Of a stretch of DNA of 64,000 nt, positions 33,495 to 43,476 are shown piece by piece. The DNA is taken from NCBI RefSeq assembly GCF_008107645.1, contig NZ_SDGY01000001.1:540-64539 (forward strand). The letters are read 5' to 3'. Origin of the DNA: Leuconostoc litchii. Its GTDB lineage: Bacteria > Bacillota > Bacilli > Lactobacillales > Lactobacillaceae. Numbering within the stretch: position 1 is the first letter of the stretch; the number at the start of each line of letters is the position of its first letter. A program made the position numbers and the translations under genes. Under the pieces are notes generated by a model. That model saw nothing but the letters and a program-made list of their open reading frames with translations. It was not told the origin of the DNA and did not search any database.

Positions 33495-35201
33495 ATGTCA
33501 GTTAATTCACTAACAACAATTACCAATGTTGAATTTGGTAAGATGATTAATGCTGCTGCATCAATGCTTGCTGCAAATGCAGATAAAATTAATAAATTAA
33601 ATGTATTTCCCGTACCAGATGGTGATACTGGAACAAATATGAGCCTCTCAATGGCTAGTGGTGCCCAGTATGAGCGAGATTCACTTGAAACAAGTATTGG
33701 TGCGTTGGCCAAAGCTACATCAAAAGGATTGTTGATGGGTGCACGAGGTAACTCTGGTGTCATTCTCTCACAAATTTTCCGTGGATTTTCAAATAGTATG
33801 TCTGATAAAGACACTTTGTCTGCTCGTGATTGGGCGGATGCCTTGATGAGTGGTGCTCAAGTAGCTTATAAATCAGTAATGAAGCCTACTGAGGGTACTA
33901 TATTAACAGTTATTCGTGAAGCTGCAGCTAAAGCAAATAAAGTGGCCAACCAAACAGATGATATTATTGAATTAATGGCAGCTGTCCAAGAAGCTGCTCA
34001 AGCTGCCTTAGATTCTACTCCGGACTTGTTGCCGGTGTTAAAAGAAGTTGGTGTTGTTGATTCTGGCGGACAAGGCCTGGTTTTTGTGTTACAAGCATTT
34101 TATCAAGTGATCAGTGGTGATTTCAGCGAGGAAGATATCAAAGCACCTGATAATGCTGAACTCGATCAAATGGTCAAAGAACTTCACGCTGGCGCTCAGG
34201 CTAATAGTAATTTGAATCCGGACGATATTACCTATGGGTACTGTACTGAAATTATGGTTCAAATTGGCAAAGGTACGACTTATGATCATGAGTTTGATTA
34301 TCAAACGTTTTATGATTACTTAGCAAAATTGGGTGATTCATTATTAGTAATTAATGATGATGAAATTGTTAAAGTTCACGTCCATACAGAAAACCCTGGG
34401 AAAGTAATTAGCTGGGGAACTCAATTTGGTTCTTTGTTGAAGGTCAAAGTTGATAATATGCGTGACCAACAACAGTCAGTTATCGATGCCCAACGGGCTG
34501 AAGAAGCCCGCAATGAAAAGGTGGCAACTATGCAGGTTCCTGTATCTGATACTGCAGTGATTGCCATTGCAGCTGGTGACGGTATCGCTGATCTTTTCAA
34601 AAGTTTGGGTGTTCATACTGTGATTTCAGGTGGGCAGACTATGAATCCGTCAACGGCAGATATTGTCAATGTTATTGAAAATAGTGGTGCAAAGAGAGCT
34701 ATTATATTACCAAATAACAGTAATATCTTTATGGCAGCTGAACAGGCGGTTTCCTTGTCTAAAATTCCGGTTGAAGTAGTGAAGACACGTACTATCCAAC
34801 AGGGACTAACAGCAATGATGGGATATAATCCTGAAGCAGACATTGACCAAAATGCTTTGTCAATGTCTGAAATGATGGCTGATGTCAAATCAGCACAGAT
34901 TACCCAAGCTGTCCGAGAAACTAAGTTCAATGGACATGACATTCGTCATGGTGATTGGATGGGAATCATCGATGGGGATATCGAAGTAGTGGCTTCTGAT
35001 ATTGAATCTGCTACTAAAGAAGCTATTGAAAAAATGATTGATGATGATTCTGAAATTGTAACAATCATTTTTGGTAAAGAGACCAAAGAAAAAATTGCTC
35101 AAAAAATTAAAGCATTTGTTGAGACATTGGATGATAATTTAGAAATTGAAGTTCACGATGGTGGGCAACCACTTTATCCGTTCTTTATTGCAGTAGAATA
35201 A
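33495..35201 (+). CDS. fakA: Fatty acid kinase FakA-like (DAK1/DhaL plus DegV-like) protein
   Basis: The 568-residue protein starts with a DhaL-type nucleotide-binding domain: PVPDGDTGTNMSLSM binds magnesium-ATP through Asp residues, and MGARGNSGVILSQI follows. It continues with the FakA middle and C-terminal domains. With a FakB fatty-acid-binding partner it phosphorylates exogenous fatty acids for phospholipid synthesis; no fakB is in the window. TAGGAGAG precedes the start, 8 nt after yloU, so the two genes form an operon. Confidence 0.92.
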   Translation: MSVNSLTTITNVEFGKMINAAASMLAANADKINKLNVFPVPDGDTGTNMSLSMASGAQYERDSLETSIGALAKATSKGLLMGARGNSGVILSQIFRGFSNSMSDKDTLSARDWADALMSGAQVAYKSVMKPTEGTILTVIREAAAKANKVANQTDDIIELMAAVQEAAQAALDSTPDLLPVLKEVGVVDSGGQGLVFVLQAFYQVISGDFSEEDIKAPDNAELDQMVKELHAGAQANSNLNPDDITYGYCTEIMVQIGKGTTYDHEFDYQTFYDYLAKLGDSLLVINDDEIVKVHVHTENPGKVISWGTQFGSLLKVKVDNMRDQQQSVIDAQRAEEARNEKVATMQVPVSDTAVIAIAAGDGIADLFKSLGVHTVISGGQTMNPSTADIVNVIENSGAKRAIILPNNSNIFMAAEQAVSLSKIPVEVVKTRTIQQGLTAMMGYNPEADIDQNALSMSEMMADVKSAQITQAVRETKFNGHDIRHGDWMGIIDGDIEVVASDIESATKEAIEKMIDDDSEIVTIIFGKETKEKIAQKIKAFVETLDDNLEIEVHDGGQPLYPFFIAVE

Positions 35202-35239
35202 AAAAAGCGTACCATTCGTTAAAAATGGTACGCTTTTTA
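35202..35239. terminator. Bidirectional terminator between fakA and the small membrane protein gene
   Basis: A 15-bp perfect stem (AAAAAGCGTACCATT with its complement) has A and T runs on its two sides. It serves the converging genes. Confidence 0.92.
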
Positions 35240-35242
35240 TTC

Positions 35243-35449
35243 TTATAACCAACCGAGAGCGCTAATTGCTGCGTAAATAACAGACCCAGCCATTAAAATA
35301 ACCATAAACCATGACATCACTAATGTCATTTTTTCAAGACGAGTACGTGGCTTTTTATCCACCTTTGGTATTTTATGTTGGTTGAGTTTAGCTTCGATTT
35401 CAGCTTGTAGTTTTGGGTTAACCGGTCGATTTTGTTGTTCGTCAGTCAT
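35243..35449 (-). CDS. Small membrane protein, DUF4044-like
   Basis: The 68-residue protein has a charged N-terminal half (EAKLNQHKIPKVDKKPRTRLEK) and one C-terminal transmembrane helix (TLVMSWFMVILMAGSVIYAAISAL). The pattern TRLEKMTLVMSWFM resembles the DUF4044 family of short lactobacillal membrane proteins; that assignment is by eye. AGGTGAA lies just before the start on this strand. Function unknown. Confidence 0.7.
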   Translation of the reverse strand: MTDEQQNRPVNPKLQAEIEAKLNQHKIPKVDKKPRTRLEKMTLVMSWFMVILMAGSVIYAAISALGWL

Positions 35450-35549
35450 TCATTTCACCTCTAATATGTTACCTTATAGTCTAACATATCTTTTAAAAGA
35501 ATTGAAATTTCGACACGAATTCGCTAAAGTAAGATACGAGGTAATTAAC

Positions 35550-35891
35550 ATGGAATGGTGGTTTTGGCCAGTAGGCGGATTGAGTTTTTGGTTAGTAGTG
35601 ATTATTTTAAAAAAATGGACGCTTTTGAAGAAGTTTCCTCTTGGAACACTTGATATTGTGACATTATCTAACTGGATAGTATTGCACCAAACGATGGGAT
35701 ACATATTTGGTGTGAGTTATATTACATGGATTTTAATTAGTTGGTTAGTTGTGGGTATGTTGTTAGCATGGGTTCTGTTGCAACGCAGTTGGCGCTGGCA
35801 ATTTTTTTGGCATCGATATTGGCAATGGAGTGGCATGGTTGCAGCGGTATTGTTTATTTTGCTAACAATTATTGGGTTATTCCTCCACTAA
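35550..35891 (+). CDS. Membrane protein, DUF3397-like, upstream of mraZ
   Basis: The 113-residue protein has four predicted hydrophobic helices (about 3-22, 43-58, 60-79 and 92-111), with a tryptophan-rich WRWQFFWHRYWQW segment before the last. It fits the DUF3397 proteins that precede mraZ in many Lactobacillales and Bacillales. The start chosen has GAGG eight nt upstream; in-frame codons further upstream run over the divergent gene and are not supported. Function unknown; position suggests a link with the division cluster. Confidence 0.72.
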   Translation: MEWWFWPVGGLSFWLVVIILKKWTLLKKFPLGTLDIVTLSNWIVLHQTMGYIFGVSYITWILISWLVVGMLLAWVLLQRSWRWQFFWHRYWQWSGMVAAVLFILLTIIGLFLH

Positions 35892-35900
35892 ACACCACAA

Positions 35901-35937
35901 AAAAAGGCTTGACTATCACTGATAGTCAAGCCTTTTT
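35901..35937 (+). terminator. Terminator after the DUF3397-like gene
   Basis: A 17-bp perfect stem with a three-base loop and T5 insulates the dcw cluster from upstream transcription. Confidence 0.92.
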
Positions 35938-35977
35938 ACATATTAAAATTTACTAGTTTGTGACAAAATGAGAAATT

Positions 35978-36007
35978 GGGTGGAGGGAAGTGGTGAAATG
36001 TGGTAAA
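35978..36007 (+). promoter_or_regulatory. MraZ-type operator: 10-bp periodic repeats
   Basis: TGG recurs at 35981, 35991 and 36001, within the repeats GGGTGG, GAAGTGG and AATGTGG. MraZ is known to bind arrays of short direct repeats with a 10-bp period upstream of its own gene (for example AAAGTGK-N3 in mollicutes). A -10-like TGGTAAATT overlaps the last repeat, which would fit autorepression. Confidence 0.6.
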
Positions 36008-36041
36008 TTAATAGTATAGAAATTTTAATGGAGGTGACTCT

Positions 36042-36473
36042 ATGTTCATGGGTGAATATTCACATACGCTTGATACAAAGAGCCGTTTAATTATTCCAGC
36101 GAAATTTCGTAATCAACTTGGGGACCAGTTCATTATTACAAAGTGGATGGAAAAGTCACTTCGTGCAATGCCAATGTCTGTCTGGGAAAAGCTACAAGAG
36201 CAGTTAAATCAATTACCAATAGGCAAAAAGGATGCACGTGCCTTTAGGCGCTTTGTTATGGCTGGCGCATTAGAAGCTGAGTTTGATAAGCAGGGACGAA
36301 TTGTTGTTCCCAATAATTTAAGAGAATACGCGTCATTAGAAAAAAGTGTTGTAGTTACTGGTGTTGGTGATTCATTTGAAATATGGAGTGCAGAAAATTG
36401 GGCAGACTATACTGCTGAAACTGCGGAAGATTTTGATAATATTGCTGAGGGTTTGGTAGACTTTGACCTTTGA
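36042..36473 (+). CDS. mraZ: Transcriptional regulator MraZ, first gene of the dcw cluster
   Basis: The 143-residue protein has two SpoVT/AbrB-like repeats with the MraZ signatures GEYSHTLDTKSRLIIPAKFR and EAEFDKQGRIVVPNNLREYA. It forms a ring-shaped DNA-binding oligomer in relatives and controls the dcw promoter. The start has a strong GGAGGTG. The 10-bp-periodic sites just upstream support autoregulation. Confidence 0.96.
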   Translation: MFMGEYSHTLDTKSRLIIPAKFRNQLGDQFIITKWMEKSLRAMPMSVWEKLQEQLNQLPIGKKDARAFRRFVMAGALEAEFDKQGRIVVPNNLREYASLEKSVVVTGVGDSFEIWSAENWADYTAETAEDFDNIAEGLVDFDL

Positions 36474-36509
36474 ACTAATTGAACATAGTTTTAAGAAATG
36501 AGGTCTGCG

Positions 36510-37448
36510 ATGCCATTTGAACATGTAACAGTACTCTTACATGAGGCCATTGCCTTATTAGATATCAAACCAGAGGGTATTTATGTTGATGCAACTTTAG
36601 GTGGTGGTGGTCATACTGGTGAAATTTTAAAAAAACTCACGACTGGCACGCTATACAGTTTTGACCAAGATGACACAGCCATACAATATAATACAGAACA
36701 ATATGCCACTGAAATATCTGATGGGAAATTAGTTCTAATCCATCAGAATTTTCGTACATTAACATCAGCGTTAGCATCACATCACATCACATCAGTTGAT
36801 GGAATTGTTTATGATTTAGGGGTTAGTTCGGTACAATTTGATGATGGGCAACGAGGTTTTAGCTATAATTACGATGCAGAACTTGATATGCGCATGGATC
36901 AGCGCCAAATTTTAACGGCTAAAACAATTGTGAATGAATGGCCTTTTAATGAATTGATGCGTGTCCTTAGTCGATATGGAGAAGATCGTTTTCCAAAGCA
37001 AATTGCTCGGAAGATTGAGCAACATCGCGAAATAAAACCAATTAATACAACTTTTGAATTAGTTGACATTATTAAAGAAGCGATTCCAGCTCCAGCTCGC
37101 CGCAAGGGCGGACATCCAGCAAAACGTTCATTTCAAGCATTTCGTATTGCTGTAAATGATGAACTAGGTGCTTTGGAAGACTCTTTGACTCAAGCACTTA
37201 ATTTGTTAGCAAAAGATGGCAAAATCAGTGTAATAACTTTTCAATCTTTAGAAGATCGTTTAGTAAAGCAAATGTTTCGTGAAAAATCTTCATCACCTGA
37301 ATTACCGGCTGGGTTACCCGTTTTGCCAGGACAGTTTGAGGCAGATTATGAGCTATTAACGCGCAAACCTATACTACCAAGTACTGAAGAAATGTCTGTC
37401 AATCATCGTGCTGAATCAGCAAAATTGCGTGGCATACGTCGAAAGTAG
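36510..37448 (+). CDS. rsmH: 16S rRNA m4C1402 methyltransferase RsmH (MraW)
   Basis: The 312-residue enzyme has the N-terminal [10 protein letters not shown] and the SAM-binding [16 protein letters not shown]. The conserved [19 protein letters not shown] and [12 protein letters not shown] follow. It methylates C1402 of 16S rRNA. The start chosen has GAGGT seven nt upstream; an in-frame ATG 12 bases earlier contains that site. It lies directly after mraZ as in most bacteria. Confidence 0.96.
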   Translation: MPFEHVTVLLHEAIALLDIKPEGIYVDATLGGGGHTGEILKKLTTGTLYSFDQDDTAIQYNTEQYATEISDGKLVLIHQNFRTLTSALASHHITSVDGIVYDLGVSSVQFDDGQRGFSYNYDAELDMRMDQRQILTAKTIVNEWPFNELMRVLSRYGEDRFPKQIARKIEQHREIKPINTTFELVDIIKEAIPAPARRKGGHPAKRSFQAFRIAVNDELGALEDSLTQALNLLAKDGKISVITFQSLEDRLVKQMFREKSSSPELPAGLPVLPGQFEADYELLTRKPILPSTEEMSVNHRAESAKLRGIRRK

Positions 37449-37490
37449 CTTATTATAATTAATGATGACAAATAAATTGGAGAATGTTAC

Positions 37491-37865
37491 ATGGCACAAA
37501 ATGCATATCAATATACGCCTTTAACACAACAGGCACCTTTAAAAACTACTAAGCCAGTTACCAAGACTAAAAGTCATCAAAAGTATAAGGCTGCAACATG
37601 GACTAAAAAAGAACGAGCAATGGTAGCAATGGTAGCAATTGTTGTGTTAGCTCTAATGGTGGGTGTGGTGTATACAAGTATGCAAACAACAAAGGCATCT
37701 ACTAGTGTTAGTGCTATTCAAACAAAAATTGATGAGACTAAGCAGAACAATGATGACTTGCGTACACAAGTACAAACTGCCATGAGCAAAAAAAATCTAG
37801 ATAAGGTCGCAAAAAAATATGGCATGACACTGTCTGATAACAGTGTGCGCAATATTAATCAATAA
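37491..37865 (+). CDS. ftsL: Cell division protein FtsL
   Basis: The 124-residue bitopic protein has a basic cytoplasmic N-terminus, one transmembrane helix (about 43-64, AMVAMVAIVVLALMVGVVYT) and a short extracellular coiled-coil region ending SLSDNSVRNI-like. Sequence conservation is low in this family; identity rests on size, topology and its place between rsmH and the penicillin-binding protein gene. TTGGAG precedes the start. Confidence 0.9.
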   Translation: MAQNAYQYTPLTQQAPLKTTKPVTKTKSHQKYKAATWTKKERAMVAMVAIVVLALMVGVVYTSMQTTKASTSVSAIQTKIDETKQNNDDLRTQVQTAMSKKNLDKVAKKYGMTLSDNSVRNINQ

Positions 37866-37867
37866 TT

Positions 37868-40006
37868 ATGAAAAATAGAGCGAGACGGATACCAGTAAAA
37901 AAAATCACTAAGAATACCAGAATATTTGGTATTCTGTTGCTTAGCGCAACAACTGTTGTGATTTTAGGGCTTGGTGTACGTCTTTTTATTATTGCGGGCA
38001 ATAAATCAGTGGATGGTCACAATCTTACAAAAGCCACCCGAGAAGCTTTTATGGGCAAACAAAATGTTATCGCTTCACGTGGTAAAATATTTGATTCTGA
38101 TGGGCAAGTACTGGCGGAAAATACGACTGTTTATAATATGTATGCCATACTGAATAAAAATCAAAAAGATACTAATGGTAAGCCACTTTATGTAACAGAT
38201 AAATCAAAAGTAGCACGGCAACTTAGTAAAGTAATCAATTTAAAAGAAAAAGAAATCTATAAAAGACTATCAAGTAAACATTTTCAAGTTGAATTTGGAA
38301 CAGCTGGAAAAAATTTGACTATTGCGCAACATAACAAAATTGAAAAAATGAAACTGACAGGTATTTCCTTCACGTCTCACCAAGCTAGAACGTATCCTAA
38401 TGACCAAATGGCTTCTCATCTGATTGGAAATGTTAATATGACTGAGAAAAGCAACGGACAGTCAACTATTACAGGAACCATGGGCATTGAGGCTGCAGCT
38501 AACACATTGTTGTCAGGTAAAAATGGTATTAAAAGTTACATTGGGCAAAAGGCAGATAGTAGCCAAAGCGTTAAGAACGGTGATAATGTGTATCTGACAT
38601 TAGACTCGTCATTGCAGACAACATTAGAAACACGAATGGACACATTTGTTAAGTCTACAAAACCAGCAAGAGCTGTCGCGGTGCTTATGGAGGCTAAAAC
38701 TGGACGAATAGTAGCAGCGACACAACGACCAAATTTTAATCCAAATAATAAGGCCACATCACCTACAGTTTGGTCAAACTTACTAGATCAAGGTGCATTT
38801 GAACCTGGATCAACCATGAAAGGTATCACTATGGCAGCTGCCATTGATACAGGGAAATGGCAGCCTAATGCTACCTTCCAGTCAGGAACTTACTTGATTG
38901 ATGGTAAACAAGTGACAGATTCCTTTGGAAATGATCAGGGCGTAATGACCTATCGTGAAGGTTTTTGGAGATCATCAAACGTAGCTTTTGCAAAAACAGA
39001 GCAAAAAATAGGTTCGCAAACTTGGCGTAATTATTTAGAAAAGTTCAAATTTTTACAGTCAACTCAATCAGGACTAAATGGCGAGGAATCTGGATCGTTC
39101 TCATTCTCTTATGGTATTGATCAAGCTAACACGGCGTTTGGACAAGCTATACGGGTCACGCCGTTGCAGATGATACAAGCTTATTCGGCCATTGCTAATA
39201 ATGGCAAAGAAATTAGACCGTATTTTATTGATAAAGTAGTAGATTCTGCTACTGGCGAAATTGTTAAACAAGGTAAGACTAAAACTGTTGCGCACCCAAT
39301 TAAAGCTAGTACTGCAAAACAAGTTAGAAAATATATGATTGACGTTGTTAACAAATCAGATGGTACAGCAAAGGAATTTGATTTAAGGGATTATGGTTAT
39401 CAAATTGCCGCTAAGACAGGTACAGCTCAGATTAGTAAGAACGGTCAATATTCGCAAACTTATAAAGATGCGATCCATTCAGTTATGGTTTTAGCACCAG
39501 AGAAGAATCCTAAATATATATTTTATATGGCCGTTCAACAACCATCACAGTTGCCCGATGGTGATATACAGCCTACAATGAGTAAATTATTTAAGCCGTT
39601 GATGTTACAAGCTTTAAATGATAGTGATAGTGCGGTAAAATCAAAGACAACTAAGCAGACAGTACCTAATGTTGTTGGTAAATCAGTTGCTGATGCTAAA
39701 AGTATTATGACAAAAGCTGGTTTCAGAGTGGCCTTAGTTGGTTCAAAAGGGAAGGTTAACAGTCAATCATTGCAAGCTAATCAAAAGTCATTAACGAATC
39801 AATTAGTGATTTTAACGGCGAAAGGCAATACTTATATGCCAAATATGATTGGTTGGAGTTTAGTTGATGCACAGTCTTTTGCTAGACAAGTAGGATTTAA
39901 ATTGACGTGGGACGGCTCTGGGTATATAACACAGCAGAGTGTCGGTGAAAATCAACTCATTGTCAAGAGTAGCGTTATATCAATTGCTTTAAAAGAGAAG
40001 GAGTAG
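37868..40006 (+). CDS. pbpX: Division-specific penicillin-binding protein (PBP2x/FtsI type) with PASTA domains
   Basis: The 712-residue protein has an N-terminal membrane anchor (about 20-41), a PBP dimerisation domain and a transpeptidase domain. Catalytic motifs are STMK in EPGSTMKG (active-site Ser), SSN in WRSSNVAF and KTGTAQ. Two C-terminal PASTA domains follow (TVPNVVGKSVADAKS and YMPNMIGWSLVDAQS). It crosslinks septal peptidoglycan. No ribosome-binding site precedes the start, which is 2 nt after ftsL, so translational coupling is likely. Confidence 0.95.
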   Translation: MKNRARRIPVKKITKNTRIFGILLLSATTVVILGLGVRLFIIAGNKSVDGHNLTKATREAFMGKQNVIASRGKIFDSDGQVLAENTTVYNMYAILNKNQKDTNGKPLYVTDKSKVARQLSKVINLKEKEIYKRLSSKHFQVEFGTAGKNLTIAQHNKIEKMKLTGISFTSHQARTYPNDQMASHLIGNVNMTEKSNGQSTITGTMGIEAAANTLLSGKNGIKSYIGQKADSSQSVKNGDNVYLTLDSSLQTTLETRMDTFVKSTKPARAVAVLMEAKTGRIVAATQRPNFNPNNKATSPTVWSNLLDQGAFEPGSTMKGITMAAAIDTGKWQPNATFQSGTYLIDGKQVTDSFGNDQGVMTYREGFWRSSNVAFAKTEQKIGSQTWRNYLEKFKFLQSTQSGLNGEESGSFSFSYGIDQANTAFGQAIRVTPLQMIQAYSAIANNGKEIRPYFIDKVVDSATGEIVKQGKTKTVAHPIKASTAKQVRKYMIDVVNKSDGTAKEFDLRDYGYQIAAKTGTAQISKNGQYSQTYKDAIHSVMVLAPEKNPKYIFYMAVQQPSQLPDGDIQPTMSKLFKPLMLQALNDSDSAVKSKTTKQTVPNVVGKSVADAKSIMTKAGFRVALVGSKGKVNSQSLQANQKSLTNQLVILTAKGNTYMPNMIGWSLVDAQSFARQVGFKLTWDGSGYITQQSVGENQLIVKSSVISIALKEKE

Positions 40007-40015
40007 TAGGAGAAA

Positions 40016-40978
40016 ATGGCAGATAATTTGTGGGCGTTTACTCGCGCATTTATTGTTACCGTAGTATTCATGCCCGCGGTAATTAAGTTTTTAAAACAAT
40101 CTAAAGAACAGGCTGTAATTAGAAAGTTAGGGCCTGATCATCAATCAAAAGCTGGAACACCAAGTATGGGTGGAGCACTATTTATAGTAGCTGCGATTTT
40201 AAGTGCATTGATTGGTAGTGTTACTTACGCTGGTAAAGTAGGGTTGGTAGTCATGTTAATACCAGTTTTGGCAGTCGTAGCGTATGCTTTAATTGGTGGT
40301 ATTGATGATGCTTTAAAGATGATACATCATGCAGACGACGGATTTCGTTTTATACCCAAGTTAATAGCACAAACAGTTTGTGCTGTTGTGTTAATGGGAA
40401 TTATGTGGTTCATGCATATGCCTTTGGGGATACATATTCCTATGATTGGGGATGTTAATTTAGGTATATTTTATTTTATTTTCCTATGGTTTTGGCTAGT
40501 TGGTTGGTCAAATGCAACAAATTTAACAGACGGATTAGATGGACTACTTACTGGGATAAGTATTATAGTTTATCTGGTGTACACTTTGATAGCATTTAAT
40601 GTTCATAATCAAATTATTGCTATATTTAATCTTTCGATTATTGGTGCTTTAGTTGGATTCTTGATTTTTAATAAGCCGAAAGCAAAAATTTTTATGGGTG
40701 ATACGGGATCTTTAGCTTTAGGAGCTGGATTAGCTATTGAGTCAATTCTCTTAGGTATTCCTTTTTCACTTTTATGGTTTGGATTAGTATTTGTTATCGA
40801 AACATTATCAGTTATTATTCAAACTATTGGATACCATTATTGGAAAAAACGTATTTTTCCAATGGCACCTATACATCATTCTTTTGAAAAGTTTGGCTGG
40901 AATGAATGGCAAATTGATGTGTTATTTTGGATTGTTACGGCAATACTAGGAGTTATTGGTATTGCATATATGAATTAA
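40016..40978 (+). CDS. mraY: Phospho-MurNAc-pentapeptide transferase MraY
   Basis: The 320-residue protein has about ten membrane helices and the MraY motifs KAGTPSMGG, the Asp pair GGIDDALK, NATNLTDGLDGL, FMGDTGSLALG and the HHSFEKFGW cytoplasmic loop. It transfers phospho-MurNAc-pentapeptide to undecaprenyl phosphate to make lipid I. GTAGGAG precedes the start. Confidence 0.97.
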   Translation: MADNLWAFTRAFIVTVVFMPAVIKFLKQSKEQAVIRKLGPDHQSKAGTPSMGGALFIVAAILSALIGSVTYAGKVGLVVMLIPVLAVVAYALIGGIDDALKMIHHADDGFRFIPKLIAQTVCAVVLMGIMWFMHMPLGIHIPMIGDVNLGIFYFIFLWFWLVGWSNATNLTDGLDGLLTGISIIVYLVYTLIAFNVHNQIIAIFNLSIIGALVGFLIFNKPKAKIFMGDTGSLALGAGLAIESILLGIPFSLLWFGLVFVIETLSVIIQTIGYHYWKKRIFPMAPIHHSFEKFGWNEWQIDVLFWIVTAILGVIGIAYMN

Positions 40979-41023
40979 AGCGGAATTACCGCGTACATAA
41001 TTATAGAAATCAGGTTAGTGTTT

Positions 41024-42382
41024 ATGAAAACAACAGATTTTAAAAATAAAAAAGTAATGGTATTTGGTTGGGCACGTTCCGGAAAAGCTGCGGCAAAACG
41101 TTTACTGGAATTAGGGGCTTATGTTACTGTAGTTAATGGAGGGGATTTCGATACTCAAGATGCCACATACCGTGAACTATTAGCTGCAGATGTAGACTTA
41201 GTTAACACTGATCAACCAGATATACTTGATAATACGTATGACTATTTAATAAAAAATCCCGGAATTAATTATGAACACGCATTGGTTAGAAAAGCTACAA
41301 AACTGAATATTCCTATTCTGACTGAAGTCGAAGTCGCATTAAGCTCTTTTGAAGGGCGTTTAATTGTTGTAACTGGTTCAAACGGTAAAACAACGACTAC
41401 CTCCCTGATTCGCGATATGCTGAGTGCTGATGGTCAAAAGGTAACGACCGCAGGTAATATTGGAATACCAGTTAGTGAGGTTGTTGCTGAACTAACGAAA
41501 GAAGATACGCTATTACTTGAATTGTCTAGTTTTCAGCTATTAGGGTTACCCGATATTCAACCAGATATTGCTTTGATTACTAATATTTTTACAAATCATT
41601 TAGATTATCACAAAACACGTGAAAATTATGTTGCGGCCAAATTCCGTGTGACGCGCAACCAGACACCTAATCAATATTTAGTTTTAAATGCGGATGGAGA
41701 AGATACGGAAGCATTCAAACTTCAGACAAATGCTCGAGTTGTAGAATTTTCAAGAACAAAAAAAGGATTTTCAGTTGAATTTATAGATGATACTTTAATG
41801 GTGGCAGAAAATCGTGTAATGCTTACAAAAGATATCCAACTCGTTGGCCCACACAACCAAGAAAATATACTAGCAGCGGTGACAGTTGCTAAGCTAGCTA
41901 ATGTATCCATAGAAGCTGTGCAAGAAGTGCTTAAAACTTTTAGTGGCGTGGAACATCGCTTACAATACTTATTTACTGTGAATGATGTTAAATATTTTAA
42001 TGACTCTAAAGCAACAGATATAGAGGCAACGCAGACGGCTTTAAATAGTTTTGACAGTCCAACGATTTGGATTGGTGGTGGACTAGACAGAGGGGATAAT
42101 CTTAATCGTTTATTACCAAACCTAAAGAACGTAAAAGCAGTTATTGCCATTGGTGAGACGCAACAAAAGGTTGTTGCGTTAGCCCGAGATGCTGAGAAAC
42201 CAGTTATTGCAGTAACAGATGTAACACAAGCTGCGCCAATAGCTACTCAGTTAGCTTCCCCTGGAGATGTGGTATTGCTTTCACCGGCTCATGCTAGTTG
42301 GGATCAATATAGCAGTTTTGAGGAACGTGGCAATCAATATGTGCAGGCACTCAGAGAAGTATTGAAATTACGAAAGGATTAA
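41024..42382 (+). CDS. murD: UDP-N-acetylmuramoylalanine-D-glutamate ligase MurD
   Basis: The 452-residue Mur ligase has the N-terminal UDP-binding [14 protein letters not shown]-loop [35 protein letters not shown] (carbamylated-Lys region nearby) and the C-terminal FNDSKATD. It adds D-Glu to UDP-MurNAc-L-Ala. I chose the ATG nine nt after AGG over a GTG two codons upstream. It is 2 nt before murG. Confidence 0.96.
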   Translation: MKTTDFKNKKVMVFGWARSGKAAAKRLLELGAYVTVVNGGDFDTQDATYRELLAADVDLVNTDQPDILDNTYDYLIKNPGINYEHALVRKATKLNIPILTEVEVALSSFEGRLIVVTGSNGKTTTTSLIRDMLSADGQKVTTAGNIGIPVSEVVAELTKEDTLLLELSSFQLLGLPDIQPDIALITNIFTNHLDYHKTRENYVAAKFRVTRNQTPNQYLVLNADGEDTEAFKLQTNARVVEFSRTKKGFSVEFIDDTLMVAENRVMLTKDIQLVGPHNQENILAAVTVAKLANVSIEAVQEVLKTFSGVEHRLQYLFTVNDVKYFNDSKATDIEATQTALNSFDSPTIWIGGGLDRGDNLNRLLPNLKNVKAVIAIGETQQKVVALARDAEKPVIAVTDVTQAAPIATQLASPGDVVLLSPAHASWDQYSSFEERGNQYVQALREVLKLRKD

Positions 42383-42384
42383 TT

Positions 42385-43476
42385 ATGAGAGTAATTCTAT
42401 CAGGTGGCGGAACTGGCGGGCACATTTACCCAGCATTAGCACTAGCAGAAGTAATTAATAAACATGAACCAGATACAGAGTTTTTGTATGTTGGCTCAGA
42501 ACGTGGTGTAGAATCAAGTATTGTTCCTGCTACCGGCATGCCTTTTGAGAAACTTACTGTACAAGGTTTTAAGAGATCGTTATCATTGGATAATATAAAA
42601 ACAGTATCGTTATTTTTAAAAGCTGTTAAGCAAGCTAAAAAAATTATTAAGGATTTTAAACCAGACGTTGTTGTGGGTACAGGTGGATATGTTAGTGGTG
42701 CTGTGGTATATGCAGCTCAAAGGCTACACATCCCAACTGTTATTCATGAACAAAACTCTGTTGCCGGTGTCACAAATAAATTTTTGTCTCGTGGTGCAAC
42801 AAAAATAGGTGTCGCTTTTGATATAGCTCGAACACAGTTTCCTCAAGGAAAGGCTTTTTTTGTAGGAAACCCGCGTGCGCAACAAGTAGTATCATTGCAG
42901 TCTGATTTTTCTTGGCAACAAATTGGTTTAAGTGACAACAAACCATCTTTGTTGATTTTTGGTGGTTCACAAGGTGCACCAGCTATTAATTTAGCTGTTA
43001 TTGATGCAATGCAAGAGTTTAACACAAGAAATTATCAAGTAATTCTTGTTACTGGGCCTAAAAGATATGACAATGTTTTGGAAAAGTTAACAACACAACC
43101 GGCAGATAATGTGAGAATTTTACCGTATATTGACAATATGCCTGATGTACTTTCAAAAACGTCAGCTATTGTATCCCGAGCTGGTGCAACATCTATTGCT
43201 GAAATTACTGCTTTAGGTATCCCGTCTATATTGATTCCAAGCCCATTTGTTACTGGCGATCATCAAACTAAGAATGCACAAAGCTTAGTTGATACAGGTG
43301 CTGCACTAATGATTTCAGAACCAGCATTATCAGGGGAGGCATTGTTAGTTGCGGCTGATTCTTTATTGCTTAACGAATCAGTTAGTAAGAAAATGGCCAA
43401 AAATGCTAAAAAAGTTGGTATGCAAGATGCTGGTGATCGATTATATGCATTAATACTTGATGCGATTGGTGAATGA
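42385..43476 (+). CDS. murG: Undecaprenyldiphospho-muramoylpentapeptide GlcNAc transferase MurG
   Basis: The 363-residue GT-B glycosyltransferase has the N-terminal [41 protein letters not shown] and the UDP-sugar motif [21 protein letters not shown]. It converts lipid I to lipid II at the inner membrane face. It overlaps divIB by 4 nt. Confidence 0.97.
   Translation: MRVILSGGGTGGHIYPALALAEVINKHEPDTEFLYVGSERGVESSIVPATGMPFEKLTVQGFKRSLSLDNIKTVSLFLKAVKQAKKIIKDFKPDVVVGTGGYVSGAVVYAAQRLHIPTVIHEQNSVAGVTNKFLSRGATKIGVAFDIARTQFPQGKAFFVGNPRAQQVVSLQSDFSWQQIGLSDNKPSLLIFGGSQGAPAINLAVIDAMQEFNTRNYQVILVTGPKRYDNVLEKLTTQPADNVRILPYIDNMPDVLSKTSAIVSRAGATSIAEITALGIPSILIPSPFVTGDHQTKNAQSLVDTGAALMISEPALSGEALLVAADSLLLNESVSKKMAKNAKKVGMQDAGDRLYALILDAIGE

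Noticed and set aside
35382-35549. N-terminal extension of the DUF3397-like protein
   Set aside because: It runs antisense across the small leftward membrane-protein gene, while the internal ATG has a good ribosome-binding site and begins the hydrophobic protein properly.
40979-41023. GCGG-AATTA-CCGC hairpin between mraY and murD as a terminator
   Set aside because: Four base pairs and no T run; transcription of the dcw cluster is expected to continue through it.
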